Origin: an uncultured Bacteroidales bacterium
Lineage (GTDB): Bacteria > Bacteroidota > Bacteroidia > Bacteroidales > Marinilabiliaceae
DNA length: 9,388 nt
Reading direction: 5' to 3'
Assembly (NCBI GenBank): GCA_934717675.1
Contig: CAKUYZ010000067.1
Location: 1 to 9,388 of the forward strand
Shown: in pieces, positions 1-7,616 of the stretch
Layout of the letters: each line of letters starts with the position of its first letter
Position numbering within the stretch: position 1 is the stretch's first letter
Notes under the pieces: generated by a model
The model's database searches: none
The model's input: the letters and a program-made list of their open reading frames with translations, nothing else
Told to the model about the DNA's origin: nothing
Made by a program: the position numbers and the translations under genes

Positions 1-145
1 GCCTGAGCCACAGGCGGGCGAGGCGGACCGAGGTTCAGAGACCCACACAGGGAAAGCTGGCTCCGCCAAGGGACATAGCCTTTTCGGTAAGTTCAAGAGC
101 GCAATTGACAAAATGTTCGACGACGAGACCAACATAAAAAGCTAA
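1..145 (+). CDS. ftsA: FtsA, C-terminal end only (partial)
   Basis: Reading from base 2, an open frame of 47 codons runs to a TAA at 143-145, with its start outside the window. The visible part is a polar linker rich in Gly, Ala, Glu and Ser, followed by HSLFGKFKSAIDKMFDD and a short polar end. The LFGKFKSAIDKMF stretch would form an amphipathic helix. That matches the C-terminal membrane-targeting sequence of FtsA, the actin-like protein that ties FtsZ filaments to the inner membrane during division. The gene ends 5 bases before ftsZ, which strongly supports the identity because ftsA-ftsZ is a conserved pair. No ATPase motifs are in view, so the call rests on position and the terminal helix. 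Confidence 0.85.
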   Translation, partial: PEPQAGEADRGSETHTGKAGSAKGHSLFGKFKSAIDKMFDDETNIKS

Positions 146-150
146 CATAT

Positions 151-1488
151 ATGGAAGATCTGACAGAAGGCATGGTTGGCAACTTCGAGATGCCAGACGA
201 GATAGAGAAATCCGAGATAATAAAGATAATAGGTGTCGGAGGCGCAGGCAGCAACGCCGTCAACAATATGTGTGGTCTTGGCATCGAGGGCGTGAACCTT
301 GTGGTTTGCAACACAGACATCCAGGCACTCGACCATAGCCCAGTGAAATGCAAAATACAGTTAGGGCAAAAACTCACGGGCGGCCTCGGCGCCGGCAACG
401 ACCCGCAGTGCGGACGCGACAGCGCCATTGAGTCAATGGCCGACATTGAGGCCGTGCTGAAAGACAATACCAAGATGGTCTTCATCGCCGCTGGCATGGG
501 AGGCGGCACCGGCACCGGAGCCGCGCCCGTCATAGCTAAGGCCGCCAAAGACATGGGGATTGTGACAGTCGGAATTGTCAACATCCCGTATAGCCGGGAG
601 GGCAAGCCGCGTCTGCGTCAGGCCATCAAAGGGGCGCAAGAGATGAGCCAGTGCGTAGACTCGCTCCTTGTGGTCAATACGGACAGGGTCATAGAGATGT
701 ATCGCTCGCAAGACCTCCCGCTCGCCGAGACGTTTCGCAAGAGCGACCAGGTCATGAGCGACGCCGCGCGTTGCCTGGCTGAGATGATAACGAAGCACGA
801 CACTGTCAACACCGACTTCGCCGACGCCAAAAAGGCGCTCACCAACAGCGGATGCTCACTAATGGGCCTGGCGGAGGTCTCTGGCAAAGGGCGCGCCATG
901 GAGGCCGTCAAGCAGGCTCTGGACTCGCCGCTGCTCAACAACAACGACATAAACGGGGCGCGCTTCGTTCTCGTCAACATGAGGGCCAACCCCGCGTCGC
1001 CAGTCACAACCAGTGAGTATGGCGACATTATGGACTATATCTACAAAAGCTACGGGGGGGACAATAACGACCACGGGCAGGTAATCCCCGGTGTGGGGGA
1101 TGATGAGAACCTGCCAGAGGGTGCCATTCAGGTCATCATAGTGGCCACGGGCTTCGCCTCCGACTGCTTCGAGGTGAACAAGTCAAAAGAGACCAGCGCG
1201 GTGCACATCCCCGTGGGCAGGCCAATAGACTCCGCGGCCGGCAAGGCGGAAGAGGAGGAGGAAAAGTCGCGCGTGGTGAACTTCGAGGCCCCCGAAGATG
1301 TCGAGGCCGACAAGATTATTGCTGACATATATAAGCACGACGGTGGCAAGCCTGGCTGCAAGCCTGGCAACTACTCCACGGCAGATCTCCGCGACGCCAC
1401 GGCGTTGCCGTTTGAGAAACTCACGGAGGAGGAGTTGGCCAACATTGAGCAGACCCCGGCCTACCTGCGCCGCGCTGGTGAAAAATGA
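151..1488 (+). CDS. ftsZ: Cell division GTPase FtsZ
   Basis: FtsZ is the tubulin-like GTPase that polymerises into the division ring at midcell. The 445-residue product has all the expected motifs: the nucleotide loop GVGGAGSNAVNNM (about 28-40), the tubulin signature GMGGGTGTG (115-123), and the synergy loop NTDFAD (220-225) whose acidic residues complete GTP hydrolysis in the neighbouring subunit. A globular C-terminal domain runs to about residue 355. A charged linker with an Glu/Lys-rich patch (near 365-373) follows, then a conserved end TPAYLRR, the type of tail that binds FtsA in Bacteroidota. The ATG at 151 lies 5 bases after ftsA, implying co-transcription, and the product length is usual for the phylum. 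Within the linker, KPGC/KPGN is an in-frame 12-base repeat. No key residue is missing. Confidence 0.98.
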   Translation: MEDLTEGMVGNFEMPDEIEKSEIIKIIGVGGAGSNAVNNMCGLGIEGVNLVVCNTDIQALDHSPVKCKIQLGQKLTGGLGAGNDPQCGRDSAIESMADIEAVLKDNTKMVFIAAGMGGGTGTGAAPVIAKAAKDMGIVTVGIVNIPYSREGKPRLRQAIKGAQEMSQCVDSLLVVNTDRVIEMYRSQDLPLAETFRKSDQVMSDAARCLAEMITKHDTVNTDFADAKKALTNSGCSLMGLAEVSGKGRAMEAVKQALDSPLLNNNDINGARFVLVNMRANPASPVTTSEYGDIMDYIYKSYGGDNNDHGQVIPGVGDDENLPEGAIQVIIVATGFASDCFEVNKSKETSAVHIPVGRPIDSAAGKAEEEEEKSRVVNFEAPEDVEADKIIADIYKHDGGKPGCKPGNYSTADLRDATALPFEKLTEEELANIEQTPAYLRRAGEK

Positions 1489-1540
1489 CACATCATAAAG
1501 CACAACGTTTTAGTAAGCAACAACTTAATACAATAGGGCA

Positions 1541-1993
1541 ATGAGCTTTATCGAGAAAATTACGGAGGATATTAAATCCGCCATGAAGGCGCACGACCAC
1601 GTTCGCCTCGAGGCCGTCCGCGGCATAAAGAAAGAGTTGATTGAGGCCAAGACGGCCAAAGGCGCGAATGCGGAGATTGACGATGCCGAGGTGTTCAAGA
1701 TTCTTCAGAAAATGGTGAAGCAGCGTCGCGAGTCCGCGCAAATCTACATTGACCAGAATCGTCCCGACCTCGCAGAGACCGAGACGGCCCAGGCCGACGT
1801 CATCGCGACCTATCTCCCCGCCACCATGACGGCCGAGGAACTTGAGGCGGCCGTCAAGGCCATAATTGAGAAAGTCGGCGCCACGTCAATGAAAGACATG
1901 GGCAAAGTGATGGGGACGGCGTCCAAAGAGTTGGCCGGCAAGGCCGAGGGCAAAGCCATCTCAGACTGCGTGAAAAATCTTTTGGCGCAGTAG
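1541..1993 (+). CDS. GatB/YqeY domain-containing protein
   Basis: This 150-residue protein is small, helical and highly charged, and matches the stand-alone YqeY family at full length. Recognisable parts are the N-terminal MSFIEKITEDIKSAMKAHD and LEAVRGIKKELIEAK region (1-38), the central QKMVKQRRESAQIY (about 56-69), the YLPATMT segment (about 92-98) and a glycine-rich end with MGKVMGTASKELAGKAEG. The C-terminal part resembles the tail of GatB, the tRNA-binding subunit of the Glu-tRNA/Asp-tRNA amidotransferase. A link to tRNA is therefore plausible, but the molecular role of the family is not established. It lies 52 bases after ftsZ, a position common in Bacteroidota, and is probably read from the division operon. 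A hairpin just downstream may end that transcript. Confidence 0.93.
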   Translation: MSFIEKITEDIKSAMKAHDHVRLEAVRGIKKELIEAKTAKGANAEIDDAEVFKILQKMVKQRRESAQIYIDQNRPDLAETETAQADVIATYLPATMTAEELEAAVKAIIEKVGATSMKDMGKVMGTASKELAGKAEGKAISDCVKNLLAQ

Positions 1994-2011
1994 CGCGCGT
2001 AAAGACGGTTT

Positions 2012-2064
2012 GCCGCCGCCCAGCCGTGAAAGACTCATGTGTGGTCTTGCGGCGGGGCGGCGGC
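2012..2064 (+). terminator. GC-rich hairpin after the fts/yqeY group, possible terminator
   Basis: GCCGCCGCCC (2012-2021) and GGGCGGCGGC (2055-2064) are perfect reverse complements. Inside them GCCG (2023-2026) pairs with CGGC (2050-2053), and AAGAC (2030-2034) pairs with GTCTT (2044-2048) around a 9-base loop. This gives about 19 base pairs starting 18 bases after the yqeY stop codon. No run of T follows directly, so it is not a textbook intrinsic terminator. It could instead stabilise the 3' end of the mRNA or slow polymerase. The structure is visible in the sequence; the terminator role is inferred from its place between yqeY and the recJ promoter. Confidence 0.5.
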
Positions 2065-2109
2065 TTGGCGTTAGCGGGAGGAGGCCAGCTTCATTTAGCT
2101 TGTTTTTGA

Positions 2110-2141
2110 TTTGTCCACTTTGCAATTTTTGAGTAATATTG
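2110..2141 (+). promoter_or_regulatory. Bacteroidota-type promoter for recJ
   Basis: TTTG at 2110-2113 and TAATATTG at 2134-2141 are 20 bases apart. This fits the known Bacteroidota primary sigma factor pattern of a -33 TTTG and a -7 TAnnTTTG, with one mismatch in the -7 element. Transcription would begin near 2148, leaving a leader of roughly 40 bases before the recJ ATG at 2190. The surrounding sequence is much more AT-rich than the coding regions. The -7 element covers the TTG at 2139, so that codon cannot serve as the recJ start on this transcript. Confidence 0.6.
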
Positions 2142-2189
2142 CAATATGCGGCACGCACAGCCTCTCTTGTGCCATGGTCGCCTAAGCCG

Positions 2190-3920
2190 ATGCAAAAACG
2201 CTGGGACATAAAGAAACAGCCCGATGAGGGGCTGGTCGAGAGCCTGGCCGGCCAAATCGGGGTCTCGCCCGTGTTGGCTCGGCTTCTGATTCAGCGGGGC
2301 GTGACAACGCCACAGCTCGCCGACGATTTCTTCAACCCCGATTTGCGCAAACTTCACGACCCTTTCCTTATGCGGGACATGGACAAGGCCGTAGACCGTA
2401 TTGCCAGTGCCATATCCAACCGCGAGAGAATCCTTGTCTACGGAGACTATGACGTGGACGGAGTCACGGCCGTGGCCCTTGTCTACCGCACCTTGAGCAA
2501 GTTCATCGCGTCGGCCGATTTGCTCGGTTTTTACATCCCCGATCGTTTTAGCGAGGGCTACGGCATATCGCGCCAAGGTGTTGAGTATGCTCGCGATGGC
2601 GGCTTCTCACTCGTCATTGCTCTAGACTGCGGCATCAAGGCCGTGGAGCGTATGCGCGACGCCAAGGCCTTGGGGCTGGATTTCATCATCTGCGACCATC
2701 ATGTGGCGGGGGCTGAGATCCCCGATGTCGTGGCGTGCCTCGATGCCAAGAGGCCCGATTGCCCATATCCCGATAAGAACCTTTCGGGCTGCGGCGTTGG
2801 CTTCAAACTTATGGAGGCGTTCTACATCCGAGGGGGCTATGATCGGGCGGAACTGATTGACTATCTAGACCTTCTCGTTGTCAGCATAGCGTCAGACATT
2901 GTGCCGATGGTTGGCGAGAACCGCATCTTGGCCTATCATGGCCTCCGCCGGCTCAACCGCCACCCGTGCGTGGGGTTGCGATCCGTCATGGCCACTGCCG
3001 GCGTCTTGCCCGGGCAGGCCACGGTGGCGGACATTGTGTTCAAGATTGGCCCCCGCCTCAACGCCGCGGGACGCATGAAGAGTGGCAACGAGGCCGTCAG
3101 GCTGCTGCTGTCGGCAGACCGTGCCGAGGCCGACCGCATAAGCCGCGACATAGACGACAGCAATGACGAGAGGAAAGACCTGGACCGCGAGATCACGCAC
3201 GAGGCCATGCAGCTGCTGGCGCGCCGCGAAAATATGGACTCAGAGAAAGCCATAATAATCTACGAGCCAGGATGGAGCAAAGGCGTGATAGGCATAGTGG
3301 CGTCACGGCTCACCGAGACGTTCCTCCGCCCCACAGTCATCCTGACGCGCTCCTTGGCCAATCCGGCCTTCGCCACGGGGAGCGCCCGCTCTGTGGAGGG
3401 GTTCGACCTCTACAAGGCCATAGAGCATTGCGCCGACCTGCTTGAGGACTTTGGCGGCCACACCTATGCGGCCGGCCTCACACTCAAGGTGGAGAATGTC
3501 GAGCCTTTTTGCCAGAAACTGAGCCAATACGCCTTGGCCAACGCCCCTCAGATGGAGCAGCAGCCTCTGTTGGACGTAGACACGCAAATATCTCTGGGAG
3601 ACATCACCAGACAGTTCATCGACCAGCTGGAGCGGCTGGAGCCCTTCGGGCCAGGCAACGCCAGGCCTGTCTTTGTCACCCGCGGGGTCTATGACTACAG
3701 CACGTCCAAGACCTTCGGACACGCCAGGCAGCACCTCAAACTAGATGTCATAGACGCCAAGGGGCGCAGCGTCAGGTCCGGCATAGGTTTCGGCCTTGGC
3801 GAGTTGTATGACAAGGTGTGCCACGGGCAAGAGTTCGACATCTGCTACACGATCGATCGCAACGAATATCGAGGCAGGTCCGTGGTGCAGCTTATGATCA
3901 AAGATATTCATACGCGCTAG
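2190..3920 (+). CDS. recJ: Single-stranded-DNA-specific exonuclease RecJ
   Basis: RecJ degrades single-stranded DNA 5' to 3' in recombination and repair, using a two-metal DHH phosphoesterase centre. From the ATG at 2190 the protein has 576 residues, a usual length. The motifs are in order: DYDVDG (86-91), LDCG with D146, CDHH (168-171) and SDIVP with D236. These supply the metal ligands. The DHHA1 half follows, with GSARSVEGFDLYKA (from about 397) and GGHTYAAG (422-429). The C-terminal part, with LEPFGPGN (about 483-490), matches the RecJ OB-fold region. The frame stays open back to a TTG at 2139, but MQKRW at 2190 aligns with remembered Bacteroides RecJ starts and lies downstream of the promoter. 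It is the first gene of a likely four-gene transcript; the next gene begins 39 bases after its stop. Confidence 0.97.
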   Translation: MQKRWDIKKQPDEGLVESLAGQIGVSPVLARLLIQRGVTTPQLADDFFNPDLRKLHDPFLMRDMDKAVDRIASAISNRERILVYGDYDVDGVTAVALVYRTLSKFIASADLLGFYIPDRFSEGYGISRQGVEYARDGGFSLVIALDCGIKAVERMRDAKALGLDFIICDHHVAGAEIPDVVACLDAKRPDCPYPDKNLSGCGVGFKLMEAFYIRGGYDRAELIDYLDLLVVSIASDIVPMVGENRILAYHGLRRLNRHPCVGLRSVMATAGVLPGQATVADIVFKIGPRLNAAGRMKSGNEAVRLLLSADRAEADRISRDIDDSNDERKDLDREITHEAMQLLARRENMDSEKAIIIYEPGWSKGVIGIVASRLTETFLRPTVILTRSLANPAFATGSARSVEGFDLYKAIEHCADLLEDFGGHTYAAGLTLKVENVEPFCQKLSQYALANAPQMEQQPLLDVDTQISLGDITRQFIDQLERLEPFGPGNARPVFVTRGVYDYSTSKTFGHARQHLKLDVIDAKGRSVRSGIGFGLGELYDKVCHGQEFDICYTIDRNEYRGRSVVQLMIKDIHTR

Positions 3921-3959
3921 GTTTCAGCGCACTTACACATATTTTCACAACACATCACC

Positions 3960-5387
3960 ATGTTCTCTCCTTGCACCTACTCGTCAAGGCGCGTCAGGCT
4001 TTCCGAGCTCATGCCAGACAGTCTGCTGCTCTTCTTGGGCAATGACGACGCCCCGTTCAACTACCGCGACAACCAGTACCGTTTCCGTCAAGACAGCACA
4101 TTCCTCTACCTCTTCGGGCTAGACACCCCCGGCTTGGCAGCCCTGATGGATACGGCCACTGGCGTCACCACTCTCTTTGGAGACGACGTGAGCATGGACG
4201 ACATTGTCTGGACGGGCCCCGTGCCCACACTTTCAGAGCGCGCCTCGCTTGTCAACGTGAGCCGCACGGCTCCGGCCGCAGCGTTGGCAGAGGCCATAAG
4301 GAGGGCCTCGATGGGCGGGAGGCGGGTGCATTACGTCCCGCCATATCGCGGTGAGACGGTCGTGCGCCTGACGGAGCTGCTGGGCAAGAGCGTGGCGCAG
4401 GTCAAGGCAGAAAGCTCAGAGCGGCTCATCAAGGCCATGGTCAAGCTCCGCTCCACAAAGGAGCAGTGCGAGATTGAAGATATGGATCGCCAGATGGACT
4501 ATGGCTACAATATGCACACGGCCGCCATGCGCATGGCTCATGAGGGCCTCTCGGAAAACGACATTATGGCGCGCCTTGAGTTTGAGGCCCTCCGCGGCGG
4601 CGGCCCTGTCTCTTTCCCCACCATATGCACCATCCACGGCGAGACGCTGCACAACCACGGCTACCTCAACCGCCTCGAAAACGGCAAGCTCCTGCTCGTC
4701 GATGCCGGCTGCGAGAGCTTTAAGCACTACGCCACGGACAACACGCGCACCACACCCGTGGGCGGGCGTTTCTCCTTGCGCCAACGCGAGGTGTATAACG
4801 TGGTGCTTGCGGCCAACAACGCCGTCATCCGCGAGGCCAGGCCCGGCGTCTTCTATCGCGACATGCATATGTTGGCTTCGCGCGTCATCATAGACGGCCT
4901 CAAGGATCTTGGCCTCATGCGCGGAGACACCGACGAGGCTTTGGCCGCCGGGGCGCAGGCGCTCTTCATGCCCCACGGCATAGGCCATATGCTTGGCTTG
5001 GACGTGCACGATATGGAGAGCTACGGAGAGGACTATGTGGGCTATGACGAGGAGTCCGGCCCGCGGAGCGGCCAGTTCGGTCTCTCCGCGTTGCGCATGG
5101 CGCGTCGCCTCGAGGTGGGCTTCTGCGTGACGGACGAGCCGGGCATATATTTCATTCCCGAACTCATTGACAGGTGGCGCGCCGCCGGCCACTGCGCCGA
5201 TTTTGTGAACTTTCAGAGGCTTGAGGCGTACAAGGATTTCGGTGGCATCCGCATAGAGGATGACATTGTCATCACAGGGCGCGGCTGTCGCGTCATGGGC
5301 TGTCGCCGTCTGCCTGTCACGGTTGAGCAGGTGGAGGCTCAGGCGCTGAAGGCGCTCGAAGACCAGAGAGACATTCTGACCCTTTAA
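3960..5387 (+). CDS. pepP: Xaa-Pro aminopeptidase (M24 family, PepP-like)
   Basis: This peptidase removes an N-terminal residue that precedes proline and uses two metal ions in a pita-bread fold. The 475-residue protein starts MFSPCTYSSRRVRL, as Bacteroidota homologues do. An N-terminal aminopeptidase P domain (about 1-150) includes NYRDNQYRFRQDSTFLYLFG and DDIVWTG. The catalytic M24 domain follows. Metal ligands can be assigned by comparison with E. coli PepP as D248 (VDAG), D260 (TDNTRTTP), H343 (HGIGH), E393 (TDEPGIYF) and E433 (GIRIEDD). The GLDVHD motif lies at about 346-351. A longer stretch between the histidine and first glutamate ligand than in E. coli fits the Bacteroidota subgroup. 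No signal peptide is seen, so it is probably cytoplasmic. It lies 39 bases after recJ and 8 bases before the Ppx/GppA gene. Confidence 0.95.
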   Translation: MFSPCTYSSRRVRLSELMPDSLLLFLGNDDAPFNYRDNQYRFRQDSTFLYLFGLDTPGLAALMDTATGVTTLFGDDVSMDDIVWTGPVPTLSERASLVNVSRTAPAAALAEAIRRASMGGRRVHYVPPYRGETVVRLTELLGKSVAQVKAESSERLIKAMVKLRSTKEQCEIEDMDRQMDYGYNMHTAAMRMAHEGLSENDIMARLEFEALRGGGPVSFPTICTIHGETLHNHGYLNRLENGKLLLVDAGCESFKHYATDNTRTTPVGGRFSLRQREVYNVVLAANNAVIREARPGVFYRDMHMLASRVIIDGLKDLGLMRGDTDEALAAGAQALFMPHGIGHMLGLDVHDMESYGEDYVGYDEESGPRSGQFGLSALRMARRLEVGFCVTDEPGIYFIPELIDRWRAAGHCADFVNFQRLEAYKDFGGIRIEDDIVITGRGCRVMGCRRLPVTVEQVEAQALKALEDQRDILTL

Positions 5388-5395
5388 CACAAACA

Positions 5396-6331
5396 ATGAG
5401 AGTAGCCATTATCGATGTCGGCACCAACACCATTAATCTGCTGGTGGCCGACACCCGTCCCGACGGGTCCTACAACATCATCTGCAGCACCAAAGAGACG
5501 GCGCGCCTGGGCAAAGGCGGGATAAACGATGGCGTCATCACGCCAGAGGCCATGACGCGAGGCCTGACCGCCATCGACACCCATATGCGGACGCTCGCCA
5601 CGCTCGGCAAGGTTGATCGCGTGGTGGCCATAGGCACGTCCGCCATGCGTAACGCTGCCAACGCCGCCGACTTCTCGCATGCCGTTGAGGAGAAGTATGG
5701 CTTCGGAATCAAGATCATAAGTGGCGAGGACGAGGCTCGCATGATATTCGACGGCGTCAAGCAGGTCATGCCGCTGGGTCGCGAGAGGGTTCTCATCCTC
5801 GACATCGGCGGCGGCAGCTGCGAGTTCATCATAGCCAATAAAGACGGTGTGGCCTGGCAGCATAGCTACGAGTTGGGAATGTCTCGCGTGCTAGATAAGT
5901 TCCACCCGTCAGACCCCATAACTGTCAAAGAGATAAACGACATCGAGGCTTTCTTCCGCGGCGGGATTGTGGGCCTCCATGACGCCTTGTGCGAGTTCCC
6001 CGTGTCCACGCTCGTCGGCACGTCCGGCTCTTTTGACACCATGGCCGCGCTGGTGGCCGCGCGAAACCACCCGTGGCTCAGCGTCCGTCTCTCAACGAGC
6101 TACGAGATCCCGCTCCCGTGCTTTGAAGACACATTCCGCAAGCTCATCCACTCCACGGCCGAGCAGAGGGCCGCAATGGAGCATATGGACCCCGCGCGCG
6201 TCGATCTCATTGTCCCGGGCGTCATATTCATCAACTTCATCCTCGCCGAGGCGCATATCGAGAAAATGTACCAATGCGGTTTCGCCCTCAAGCAGGGTGC
6301 TGTGTATCAGCTCATAGAGGGTGAATTATAA
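5396..6331 (+). CDS. Ppx/GppA family phosphatase (exopolyphosphatase-like)
   Basis: This family hydrolyses polyphosphate from the chain end or converts pppGpp to ppGpp. Sequence alone does not settle which substrate this member uses. The 311-residue protein is the short form: the actin-like ASKHA core without the C-terminal HD-type extension of E. coli Ppx and GppA. Visible motifs are IDVGTNTINLLV (6-17, first phosphate loop), IGTSAMRNAANA (about 79-90), IISGEDEAR (107-115, an acidic cluster where the catalytic glutamate lies), LDIGGGSCEF (135-144, second phosphate loop) and VGTSGSFD (207-214). The ATG comes 8 bases after the aminopeptidase stop, so co-translation is likely. A role in polyphosphate or alarmone metabolism would link it to stress responses, but that is inference. 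Confidence 0.92.
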   Translation: MRVAIIDVGTNTINLLVADTRPDGSYNIICSTKETARLGKGGINDGVITPEAMTRGLTAIDTHMRTLATLGKVDRVVAIGTSAMRNAANAADFSHAVEEKYGFGIKIISGEDEARMIFDGVKQVMPLGRERVLILDIGGGSCEFIIANKDGVAWQHSYELGMSRVLDKFHPSDPITVKEINDIEAFFRGGIVGLHDALCEFPVSTLVGTSGSFDTMAALVAARNHPWLSVRLSTSYEIPLPCFEDTFRKLIHSTAEQRAAMEHMDPARVDLIVPGVIFINFILAEAHIEKMYQCGFALKQGAVYQLIEGEL

Positions 6332-6361
6332 GGCGGTGTAACTGATAAAAAAGACAGACAG

Positions 6362-7531
6362 ATGGCCAAAATCCTTGTCATAGATGACCAGCGCAGCATC
6401 CGCTCGACGCTCAAAGACATTTTGGAGATGGAGGGGCACGCCGTGAGCCTGGCCGAAGATGGGGCGCAGGGCGTGGAGGCGTTCAAGGCCGAGGCGTTTG
6501 ACGTGGTGCTGACCGACATCAAGATGCCCGGCATGGACGGCATGGAGGTGCTAGACGCCATCATGGCGCAAAGGCCGGACTGCCCTGTCATCATGATCTC
6601 TGGTCACGGAGACATAGACACGGCCGTAGAGTGCATCAAGAAAGGGGCTTACGATTTCATACAGAAGCCCCTAGACCTCAACCGTCTCCTCGTCACCATC
6701 AAAAACGCGCAAGAGAAAGGTGCCCTTGTCACAGAGACAAAGAAGCTCAAGAAAAAGGTGGCTCACGCCTACGACATGGTCGGAGACTCGCAGCCAATGA
6801 TGCGCGTGCGAGACATGATAGACAAAGTGGCGCAGACTGACGCCCGTGTCCTCATCCTCGGGGCCAATGGCACAGGCAAGGAGCTTGTGGCCCGAGCCCT
6901 CCACGAGAACAGTCGTCGGGCCGCGGGCCCTTTCATCGAGGTCAACTGCGCCGCCATACCGTCTGAACTCATTGAGAGCGAGCTTTTTGGTCACGAGAAG
7001 GGCGCGTTCACCTCTGCCGTCAAGCAACGCATTGGCAGGTTTGAGCAGGCCGATGGCGGAACCATCTTCCTCGACGAGATAGGAGACATGAGCTTGCCTG
7101 CGCAGGCCAAAGTGTTGCGCGCGTTGCAAGAAAGCACCATAACGCGCGTGGGCGGAGACAAGGACATAAAGGTAGACGTCCGCGTCTTGGCGGCCACGAA
7201 CAAGAATTTGGCCGAGGAGATTAAGGCCGGGCGTTTCCGTGAAGACCTCTATCACCGGCTCTCCGTCATCATAATAAACGTCCCGTCTCTCAATGAGAGG
7301 GCGGAGGACATCCCGGCTCTGGCGCGCTATTTCCTCCAAATGGTGGCCCAAGAGCTTAACATGCCACAAAAAGGAGTGACGGAAGACGCCCTCGCGGCCT
7401 TGAAGCAAATAAACTGGACGGGCAACATTCGCGAGTTCCGAAATGTCATGGAGCGTCTCACCATCTTGGCCCCGGGGGCCGACATCACGGCAAAGGATGT
7501 GGCTGACTATGCGCGCCCCATTGGGGGATAG
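6362..7531 (+). CDS. NtrC-like response regulator with sigma-54-type AAA+ domain, no DNA-binding domain
   Basis: The 389-residue protein has a receiver domain (1-117) with acidic pocket D8-D9, phosphoacceptor D52 (LTDIKMPGMDG), S80 and K102. A lysine-rich linker (about 118-135) leads to a sigma-54-interaction AAA+ ATPase (about 137-370). That domain shows a Walker A GANGTGKE (167-174), the loop GAFTSA (214-219), a Walker B FLDEIGD (236-242), R-finger region FREDLYHRL (292-300) and sensor II GNIREFRNVMERL (354-366). Classical regulators carry GAFTGA in the loop that touches sigma-54, and end in a Fis-type helix-turn-helix; this one has a serine in the loop and stops about 20 residues after sensor II. 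I recall Bacteroidota homologues with the same two traits, so this is probably not a recent truncation. No histidine kinase gene lies beside it. It is the last gene before a terminator. Confidence 0.94.
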   Translation: MAKILVIDDQRSIRSTLKDILEMEGHAVSLAEDGAQGVEAFKAEAFDVVLTDIKMPGMDGMEVLDAIMAQRPDCPVIMISGHGDIDTAVECIKKGAYDFIQKPLDLNRLLVTIKNAQEKGALVTETKKLKKKVAHAYDMVGDSQPMMRVRDMIDKVAQTDARVLILGANGTGKELVARALHENSRRAAGPFIEVNCAAIPSELIESELFGHEKGAFTSAVKQRIGRFEQADGGTIFLDEIGDMSLPAQAKVLRALQESTITRVGGDKDIKVDVRVLAATNKNLAEEIKAGRFREDLYHRLSVIIINVPSLNERAEDIPALARYFLQMVAQELNMPQKGVTEDALAALKQINWTGNIREFRNVMERLTILAPGADITAKDVADYARPIGG

Positions 7532-7559
7532 CCCTCTGCGAACGCTTGCACACACAACG

Positions 7560-7592
7560 GCCACCTTGTCGCTCATGCGCGGGGTGGCTTTT
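7560..7592 (+). terminator. Probable rho-independent terminator after the response regulator gene
   Basis: GCCACC (7560-7565) pairs with GGTGGC (7583-7588), and the stem can extend inward through T-G wobbles and one G-C pair. It is followed at once by TTTT (7589-7592). The hairpin begins 29 bases after the regulator stop codon and would end the recJ-to-regulator transcript before the PrsW gene. The T run is short, so efficiency is uncertain. Confidence 0.6.
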
Positions 7593-7616
7593 CTCGCCTC
7601 ACACTCTCGGCCCGCA

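Noticed and set aside
2087..2107. AGCT/AGCT mini-hairpin followed by TGTTTTT as a terminator before recJ
   Set aside because: Four base pairs are too few, and the T-rich stretch is better explained as part of the AT-rich promoter region.
2139..2189. Upstream TTG start extending RecJ by 17 residues
   Set aside because: The codon lies inside the predicted -7 element, and the extra residues do not fit the N-terminus of homologues.
3915..3931. GCGCT/AGCGC hairpin across the recJ stop codon as a terminator
   Set aside because: The stem is only 5 base pairs and no T run follows, and the next gene starts 39 bases on in the same direction.
4416..5396. 326-codon open frame on the minus strand opposite the aminopeptidase gene
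   Set aside because: It is fully antisense to a gene with intact M24 motifs, and its product shows no recognisable domain; such shadows are expected in GC-rich coding DNA.
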